Assembly (NCBI GenBank): GCA_016802295.1
Contig: JAESIW010000020.1
Coordinates: 5,211,303-5,240,194, forward strand
Origin: Brachionus rotundiformis
Taxonomy: Eukaryota; Rotifera; Eurotatoria; Ploima; Brachionidae
DNA: 28,892 nucleotides
Reading direction: 5' to 3'
Part shown: positions 1-6,609 of the stretch, one piece after another
How the letters are laid out: each line of letters starts with the position of its first letter
How positions within the stretch are numbered: the stretch's first letter is position 1
Program-made: the position numbers and the translations under genes
The notes under the pieces: generated by a model
Seen by the model: the letters and a program-made list of their open reading frames with translations, nothing else
Databases searched by the model: none
What the model was told of the DNA's origin: nothing

Positions 1-1688
1 GTTGAACGGTGATTTTCTTCATCAGGCATCAACATTAGACCTCATCGTTCTTGATTAACACCAAATAACTTAGAATAATTAACCATCATAACAATAAAAT
101 TCGAGAACTAAATTTTATTTAAAATAAAAATGTTTAAAAACGAATTTTACTTTTGACTTGACTTTGAAATTTAAAAATAAAACTTAAAGTCAAAGTCAAA
201 ACCTGACTTTTACTTCATGACTGTGACTTTTGATCAACTATGGTACTTTGGTTCAATGAACTAAATGTTTTTTTGATAATTTTGAATTGTGTTTTTAAGA
301 TCGCATGTGGTATGATCATCTACTTGAGGAATAAAATTGAATATTATCTAACATATTTATTTCCTCATAGAGCTTTAATTATTAATATTTCTTCAATTTA
401 AGATTTATGAAAACTATGATTTAGTGATAAGCTTACAACTTGTATATATAAAAGAATTGTACATCAATTTAGTTTATTGAAAATTTTATCCAAATCAATC
501 TGAGAAATTATTATTTTTTAAATAAGCTTAGCCAAATTATTAAAGCATGAGATAAGTAGAAAATTAGATAAATACATTTTGCGTAATTTATGTTTAAAAT
601 TTTTCCATTTTACACTACTCAATTTTATTTTAAATTATTTCTTAATTTAATTAAACCTACTTAAATTAGCGACATATGCGTGTTTTTCAATTAAATAAAA
701 TCAATTTCTCTAATTATGGAAAATGATTAAATCTTGAATTTTGAATATCTATAATATTCCTATTAAAAATGTTTTAACTTAAAGAATTTAAATTTATTTG
801 ATACATATCAAAAAAGATTCAACTAATGAAAAGATAATAATTTTCATCAAATTATTAATAAATGCAAATATGTCACGCTACTTTTTTTAGATTTAAAAAT
901 ATGATATTTTATATTTCAAAGAAAAATCAATGTTTTCAAAATTAACTTCAAATTTAATGTTTATAAGTGTAATATTCAATAGATTTTTGTTTCTTTTTAT
1001 ATTTTTAACTAAATTTTTGATATCTTAAAAATTAATATAAAAACAAATATTTAAAAAATAAAATTTATTGAATTGTTAAGCGTAAAGTGTAAATCAGTAT
1101 TTTTTCTTTTCCAAAAAAAGTTGGTAACAGCGTTATGTTAACAACCGAGTCGACATTCACTCAAATGCAAAACAATATGCGTCTTTAAGTTATCTCAAAA
1201 CAAGCATTTAAAATAAATATAATTTAAAATAAAAACAATTAATTTATTTTTAAATTTTGGTGTATTTAAAAATAATTCCAACGCCTTTAAAAAAGAATGT
1301 CTCATAGACATTTTTGAATTTTCTGTCTTTACAAGTGTACATTTTAATAAAAAATTAGTAATGATAGCTGATATTAGAATTTTAACCTTAATTTAGATAA
1401 AACTTTAAATTAATCATTTAGAATAAAAAAATAATCAAAATTATAGAGCAAAATAAAATATTTAATCACCTAGAGTCAATAGAACATAATTCTAATAAAA
1501 AACTCTCTACCTATGAAAAATAATTTGATTTGTTAAACAAATTTAAAAACAATTTGCATAATGAATAATACCATTTTTTAGCATAATTTCAACGGGTTCA
1601 TTTATTCGAGTATAAAGAATTTCTTTTGAATATAAAAAGAAAATAATTGAAAACAATTAAAAAATAAAGCTCAATTTTTTATGTGAAA
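1..1688. other. AT-rich flank upstream of the first tandem gene
   Basis: No gene can be supported here: all frames are closed by frequent stops and no convincing chain of exons is seen. Positions 1-60 are a little less AT-rich and could be the edge of something outside the window. The only structure noted is a cluster of GACTTT/AAAGTC words at 151-231, listed separately. The last in-frame stop before the first tandem gene is TAA at 1665-1667. Confidence 0.6.
151..231. repeat. GACTTT/AAAGTC short repeat cluster with imperfect inverted arms
   Basis: The block at 151-166 (TTTTGACTTGACTTTG) is nearly the reverse complement of 186-201 (AAAGTCAAAGTCAAAA), differing by a small gap. Two further TGACTTTT units follow near 204-211 and 224-231. 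This could be a small foldback or remnant of a simple satellite. No function can be assigned. Confidence 0.4.
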
Positions 1689-1838
1689 ATGGCAGAAAAT
1701 AATGAAAATTTTGATGACATTTCTAAAAAAGAAGCCAAAAGTCAAAAAAGTGGCCTTCAAAATGCCCTAAAAGTATTGTCTATTTTACCATGTTTTCCAA
1801 ATTACGAGCCTAAACCGGATACGCCAAACATAGATCAA
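1689..1838 (+). CDS. Gene 1, exon 1 (50 codons, start codon)
   Basis: Opens with MAENNENFDD and ends NIDQ before a GTAATT donor at 1839, phase 0. The reading frame runs on to 1886 only as intron read-through. The GTG at 1683 is not a plausible eukaryotic start. The exon ends in a similar way to exon 1 of gene 2 (NIDQ against NFDK). Confidence 0.78.
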
Positions 1839-4615
1839 GTAATTAAGCTCAACATTAAATTTAACATTTCAAAAGTTAATAATTAAATATTTAAAATATA
1901 ATCAAAGCTCAAAGAGTTGTTGGAAAAATTTACTCACCAAGACTCCAATGAAACTGACGTATCAGTGTTAGATCGTGTCAATTCTCACAGTCTTTGCCAA
2001 TGGTCTGAAAAAGTAATTAATTTGTTATCTAAATTATAATATTTAAAAATAAGTATTACTAGTAGTAGTAATAATAAAATTTTACGACCATTTTGGGTTA
2101 TATGAAACTAATGTGAAGTTTTGACAGGATTCCGATTGTTTCTTAACCATTTGTCTAAATTATTTTGGAAGTTTTTTATTGATTCTGAATTTAAACAATG
2201 TACGGATGTAGGCTATTCCAGATATTGGCCTTAAATTTTAAGAATTGCTTGTGCTATATAAAACACTTTCTAACTTCTTGGAATTTGTAGCTATCATATC
2301 CAAAATATGATTTTTGTTATTGAAGTGATTCGTCCATTTCAAATCATTTTAAATATAATGTCTATTTTTTTTTCAAAAATCATTTTAATTTAATTTCTTT
2401 GTACCATACCTGCATTAAATTGTATAATCAAGAAAAGAATAATTAAGTCAATATGATGCGGCATTACACTTCTTTTTTTTTCTTCAATAGTTTATCAAAA
2501 TGAATTAAAATGGTATTTTAGTAATTAAACTCCTTTTACCATTGAATGAATTTTAATTGGAAAGTGTTTATGGCAAATTTGAATACAAGAATTTACATAG
2601 ATGATAGAAATTAAAAAAAAAACATTAAATATTAAGATAAAAAAAATTTAAGTTTGATACTGTGTTGTATTCGAATTGTCCACTGTTGTAAAGTGCAATA
2701 GATAGGGAAGTTTTGAATTCAGGAAAATTTTATGGCCAAATAACTCACATTTTCAAATTTAACTTGTCGAAATACATTAACATCATCAGAAATGAGCCTT
2801 GTGGTAATCCGCTCGATACTTTTTATCATTCAGAGACAAATGAACCCAAACTTACTATTTGTTTCTTTTCGCAGAGAAAGTCATATATTCAATGGTTCAT
2901 CATGAGCTCATTTAATAATAGCATATTAATAAATATTTTAATGGGAATATATATATTAATGGTAGTGGTTCGATCAGCTGCCATTTAGTAACAAGTGACC
3001 ACAAGATTAAGGTTTAAATCCTACTAGAGGAAATGGATAGCTGGTTGGAAAACTATACTTTGGCCTTTCTGCAAGCGCGTAGCGGCTAACTGCCCAACCG
3101 CAGAAGTTTTAAAAAATAGTTTCAAAGAAATAATAGATAAAATATGACCCTGTGCCCCACAAGAAACGCATAAGGAAATAAAATTTAAATTTATAATAGT
3201 TTTCTTTCATGATTCTAAAATATTGTATTTAATTTTATAAAAATTTAAATTTTTATCTCAATCTCAATTTATCTAAAAAAAGGATATATTTTAGATTATC
3301 ACATTTTTACCAAACATAAATGACAAACCAGAAGGAGATGAACAAGGCAATAGTATTGTAACGCATTTTGACACAATTAAAAAATTCTATCAAGTTGCTC
3401 AAAATGCCGGTTTCGATCCATCGCCAGAAATGGACCTTTTCTTCAATTCTCTTCAAATCTATGAAGTTTTAAATTTAAAATTTCTTATAAATTGATTCAA
3501 TTAAGATCTAATTAAAGAGCATCATGTCAGTTGCCTTTGTTATGTTCCAAGAAAGTCCCGAATGTATGAAGGCTATTACTGAAAATGTGAACAAAGCAAT
3601 AGATCAGGTACAAGGGTACAGTGGACGTGGCTGTTTAGCTATTACTTTTTGTGGAATTGCCATTTTGAGCAAGTTTAATACCATTTTAGGAGCTATTGAC
3701 GAAAAACTGGGCGAACTAGGCGTAGTTAAAGTGGCCGAGTTTATTTCTCAAATAATTGAGGTATTTTGCAGGTTTTTTAACATAGATGCTCGAGATTTGG
3801 AGAAAATAACCATAATTGCTGAATCAATTCAAGATATTATCGAAAAAGTCTCAGGTTTTTTGAAGAAAATTTTTGGTAACAGCATACCAGATTTTAAAAG
3901 GCAAAGCAAATGGGGCCCTTTATCTATTACTCAACGAATTCGAACCAAGTTATCAAAATTTGAGAACCAATCTCAGATTGTCGAGAGAACAATTGATTCG
4001 TTTGAAAAATTCTTCCAATCTGTGGAAAAGATTGATGACAATTTTGAAAATTTGAAAATTGAACGAGCTAATTCGCGGGCTTATTCATCAAATGAGGAAG
4101 ATATTCAGAAGGTTGAGAGTAGGCCGCTATTAGCAGCTCAGATTGCAGACAAACAAATGACAGCGTTTGAAGAGGTGACTACAATTGGTAGAATATTCCA
4201 GCATCTGGAAACAATTCTTTTCTATGGAGTTCTATTGTTCAAAAATGAAGATGAAGTTTTAAATCCCATTTTGGACAATATTGATGAATGTACCAGAATA
4301 ATTGATAAATTTTCTGGTCTTCATCCACTTTACAAAATATTATGTGGCGTTAATTATTTGAGTAAGCTTAAAGTTTTGGTCAAAAAGATAATTGATCTTT
4401 TGGATGAGACAAAATTAAAATTCAATTCTCCAAAAGAGTTTTTGACTGAGTTCAAAGAACGATATCCTGATTTATTATATTTAATTTGTGAATCTTATAT
4501 AAATGATAATGTTAAAGACAAACTCGAATTTTTGCCAGACTCAATTGAAAACGCCCTTAACGATGCCATGGATGGTGCACTCTCAAAATTTAAGAACAAA
4601 TTTACGTTTCTTTAA
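1689..4615 (+). CDS. Tandem family gene 1 (4 exons, about 507 aa, unknown function)
   Basis: I do not recognise this family. The model joins 1689-1838, 1908-2012, 3295-3465 and 3518-4615; every intron is GT..AG and phase 0. The start is ATG 1689, with an in-frame TAA 24 bases upstream. The product is predicted to be largely alpha-helical, rich in Glu, Lys, Ile and Phe, with no signal peptide. One hydrophobic stretch in the last exon (about residues 178-202, GCLAITFCGIAILSK and on) could be a buried helix or a membrane-associated segment. Exon 2 ends in LCQWSEK. The C-terminal block at about residues 371-436 (LETILFY, then NPILDNIDE, then GVNYLSKLK) is the part best conserved in the second copy. 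That conservation of sequence and intron position is the main evidence that the gene is real and that the ATG at 3524 is internal. AATAAA follows the stop at 4668-4673. Function is unknown. Confidence 0.82.
1908..2012 (+). CDS. Gene 1, exon 2 (35 codons)
   Basis: Begins after an AAAG acceptor at 1904-1907 with LKELLEKF and ends LCQWSEK before a GTAATT donor at 2013. Both ends are phase 0. It aligns with gene 2 exon 2, which ends LCPWSMK at the same splice position and is 36 codons long. The 69-bp intron before it fits the short-intron pattern of the locus. Confidence 0.8.
2745..2819 (-). pseudogene. Degenerate non-LTR reverse transcriptase fragment
   Basis: On the - strand, 2819 down to 2790 reads VSSGLPQGSF, the conserved (S)G(L/V)PQGS block of non-LTR retrotransposon reverse transcriptases. 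It is followed by LMMLMYFDKLN, which fits the usual LLFLIYINDLP stretch position by position after a three-residue deletion. The frame is closed by TGA at 2747-2745, and upstream in the same frame there are stops within about 12 bases of the motif. It is therefore a short dead fragment lying antisense inside an intron. The + strand ORF over it (2713-2988) is a shadow. Confidence 0.6.
2941..3190 (+). mobile_element. tRNA-derived SINE
   Basis: An A-box-like TGGTAGTGGTT (2960-2970) and a B-box-like GGTTTAAATCC (3011-3021) lie about 40 bp apart, as in a tRNA promoter. A less AT-rich, non-coding body follows (GCGCGTAGCGGCTAACTGCC near 3075-3094). It ends in a CCCTGTGCCCC / ACGCATAAGGAAATAAA tail (3148-3182), the kind of 3' end shared with LINE partners. 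The outer borders are approximate and no clear target-site duplication was found. It lies in the sense direction within intron 2 of gene 1. Confidence 0.65.
3295..3465 (+). CDS. Gene 1, exon 3 (57 codons)
   Basis: Begins after TATATTTTAG with codons for IITFLPN and ends LQIYE. It is open throughout, clearly less AT-rich than its flanks, and phase 0 at both ends. Gene 2 exon 3 also starts with Ile-Ile (IIDLLSE), and its exon 5 ends VQTYE at the equivalent position. The donor GTTTTAAA at 3466 is weak, but the paralogue supports this boundary. The reading frame otherwise runs on to a stop 30 bases later (TGA at 3493-3495). Confidence 0.78.
3518..4615 (+). CDS. Gene 1, exon 4 (last exon, 365 codons)
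   Basis: The exon starts after the AAAG acceptor at 3514-3517 with SIMSVAFVMF, which aligns with SVLSLSFHIF at the start of the last exon of gene 2. The intron before it is 52 bp. An in-frame TAA at 3506-3508 excludes extension as one uninterrupted frame. A reader starting at the internal ATG 3524 would lose the 142 residues encoded upstream plus the first two codons of this exon. The conserved regions with gene 2 are the PDF motif (near 3885), the FE/SFE region (near 3960-4010) and the C-terminal LETI...NYL block (about 4206-4400). Confidence 0.85.
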   Translation, partial: SIMSVAFVMFQESPECMKAITENVNKAIDQVQGYSGRGCLAITFCGIAILSKFNTILGAIDEKLGELGVVKVAEFISQIIEVFCRFFNIDARDLEKITIIAESIQDIIEKVSGFLKKIFGNSIPDFKRQSKWGPLSITQRIRTKLSKFENQSQIVERTIDSFEKFFQSVEKIDDNFENLKIERANSRAYSSNEEDIQKVESRPLLAAQIADKQMTAFEEVTTIGRIFQHLETILFYGVLLFKNEDEVLNPILDNIDECTRIIDKFSGLHPLYKILCGVNYLSKLKVLVKKIIDLLDETKLKFNSPKEFLTEFKERYPDLLYLICESYINDNVKDKLEFLPDSIENALNDAMDGALSKFKNKFTFL

Positions 4616-4667
4616 ATCAAATTTTAGTTTTTTGAGTTCAATAGAAGCTCAAAATTGATTTTTAAAA

Positions 4668-4673
4668 AATAAA
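4668..4673 (+). promoter_or_regulatory. Candidate polyadenylation signal of gene 1
   Basis: AATAAA occurs 53 bases after the TAA stop at 4613-4615, a normal distance for a short 3' UTR. AT richness makes the hexamer common, so this is only a positional argument. Confidence 0.35.
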
Positions 4674-6531
4674 TTAGTATATTTGATTTTTTTCAGGTGA
4701 ATAGGGTTATTAGGTTTAGAGTAATTTTTACAATTAAATTTTTGCTTTAATTTTTAATTATCAACAGCATGTTTTTTTAATAAAAATTTATTTTTTAATA
4801 TAAAAGGTTTTTTCAATTATAAGATTGTTCTAATCAAAATGAAAAAATCAAAATTATTCAATAGAGTCTAATTATTTTATTATAAACTTAATAAGCTTTT
4901 AATTCAAAACGCATTTTTTTCATTAAAAGATTAAATGATTTAAATTTTAAGTTCTGAATATGATTTCAAATCAGTAAAAAGATACAAAAGCCAAAAAAAA
5001 ATTATTAATTATATAATAAATTAATCGAATTTATTGATCATTATACTGCGCAAGTTTGCAAAATCTGTGCAAATTTAATTGTATTTAATTTTTAATACTT
5101 GTAAATTGGGTGCAATTTGCAGACTTTCGCAGTCGGAGAAATAAAGTTTGACAGAACAAGTTTAAGACATTTAAAACCAAAGATATATAATTTTTTATTG
5201 TTATTTGAGAAGTTTTGTATAAATTTCACAATGCCTGATTTAATACTATTTTTATATTTTCTTTTTTTTATAAACTGAGTAAATTGTTTTATAGAAATGC
5301 ATCTAATTGACAATTTATTGATGGTTTTGCCTAAAGAAATTTAAAAAAAAGGTAAAATTCGCGGGCTTATTATATAAATAAGCAATTAATAATCTACTAC
5401 AATTGATACCTGCGCAAAAAAATTTAGATGGTTTGGTCAATTGCTCCTTAAACCATAAAGTTTACAATTTAAAATAATTCTCTCCAAAAAATGATACATA
5501 CGAAAATTTAAAAGGAACTTAGTCAAAAAATTTGAACTAGAATTGGTTTTATTCTGTCTAAAAAATTTTTAACAATTCCAACAAGATTTATCTGAAATAA
5601 GAATTAATGTACTTATTAATTATGACTTTAATATGATTCAAATAATACAAGATCATTAAGTTGTTAAAAATATTTTTTTAGGCGAAATCAGCATAAACGG
5701 ATTATTTTTTAATATTTAATAAATCCATAAAGTAAAAATGCTTAACTGTATATTTCTCTAAGAAGACATAAATCTAAAAAGAATTTTTGTTTACGTCAAA
5801 ATTAAAAATGCTAGAAGTGATTTAAGATGCATTCTTTCTATTTTATAAAAAACCTAAAAGATCAAAAGAAAATGTTTTAAAAAATATTAATATTCTAAGT
5901 CTCATTTTAAATTTTCATTTTTTAAATGATAATTTTTGAGATTTTTAAAAAAACTATTTGTGATTTTGAAAATATTTATTTAAGATAACCATATCTTAAA
6001 TATAATAAAAAAAATTAGACATGAATAATAGATAAATGATAAAAGTTATTGCTATAGTGAAAATTCTTTAACCCAACAAAAGTAAGTTTTTTTTATAAAT
6101 ATCTAAGCTAAACATTTTATAGAAATGAACTCACGAATCTACACAGCAATTAACAAAAATTTAATTGATCACGTAATTCATTGAATTTGTTTTAAATAAA
6201 TATTTTTTTCTCAGAATTAAAATTCTCAAAAGATTGAATCAAAAAATGAATGTATTTTTATTAATTGAAATATATTTGTAACAAAAATTTTTTAAGTTTA
6301 TTGAGAGAAAGTTAAAAAAAAATTGTATACAATATTTTGTTTTCGTAGATAATTAGAAATTTTAATTTCTGGTTTTAAATGAACGCATGGATGAACAATT
6401 GCTTATAGTTTATATTTACGTAATAGATTGAGCATATTTTTATCAAGCTGTGTCTTGCAACTTAAACTTAGAAATTATCGACGATATTTTTAAAAATTAG
6501 AACGATCAAAAAAGCTGTCATAAATTAGCTA
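4674..6531. other. Spacer between the two tandem genes
   Basis: About 1.9 kb of AT-rich DNA with no supported gene. The 73-codon - strand frame at 5092-5313 is low-complexity (Lys, Ile, Asn, Phe) and has no splice or domain support. I found no third copy of the tandem family here when looking for the exon 2 motif or the last-exon C-terminal motif. Confidence 0.55.
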
Positions 6532-6609
6532 ATGAGCCAAAAAGCAAAAACTCTATATCGTTTTATTTGCTGCTATTCGGATCCATTGATACTAAGAAAT
6601 TTTGATAAG
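6532..6609 (+). CDS. Gene 2, exon 1 (26 codons, start codon)
   Basis: Runs from ATG (MSQKAKTLYRF) to NFDK, then a strong GTAAGA donor at 6610, phase 0. It is half as long as exon 1 of gene 1. The 54-bp intron following it ends TTTTTAACAAG at 6663. Confidence 0.7.

Larger units (their letters stand above)
2013..3294 (+). other. Gene 1, intron 2 (1282 bp, enlarged by retroelements)
   Basis: The matching intron in gene 2 is only 50 bp. The extra length here contains a degenerate reverse transcriptase fragment on the - strand (2745-2819) and a tRNA-derived SINE (about 2941-3190). The sequence ends TTTTAG at 3289-3294 just before exon 3. No alternative exon is supported inside it. Confidence 0.7.

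Noticed and set aside
1..60. Terminal exon of an upstream gene
   Set aside because: Slightly less AT-rich, but all frames have stops and nothing recognisable is encoded.
2713..2988. 91-codon + strand ORF in intron 2 of gene 1
   Set aside because: It starts from a non-ATG codon and overlaps a reverse transcriptase fragment on the opposite strand and the SINE head. The coding signal lies on the - strand.
3873..4055. 60-codon + strand ORF
   Set aside because: Out-of-frame shadow within the last exon of gene 1.
5092..5313. 73-codon - strand ORF
   Set aside because: Low-complexity Lys/Ile/Asn/Phe composition expected from AT-rich spacer, with no domain, splice or homologous partner.
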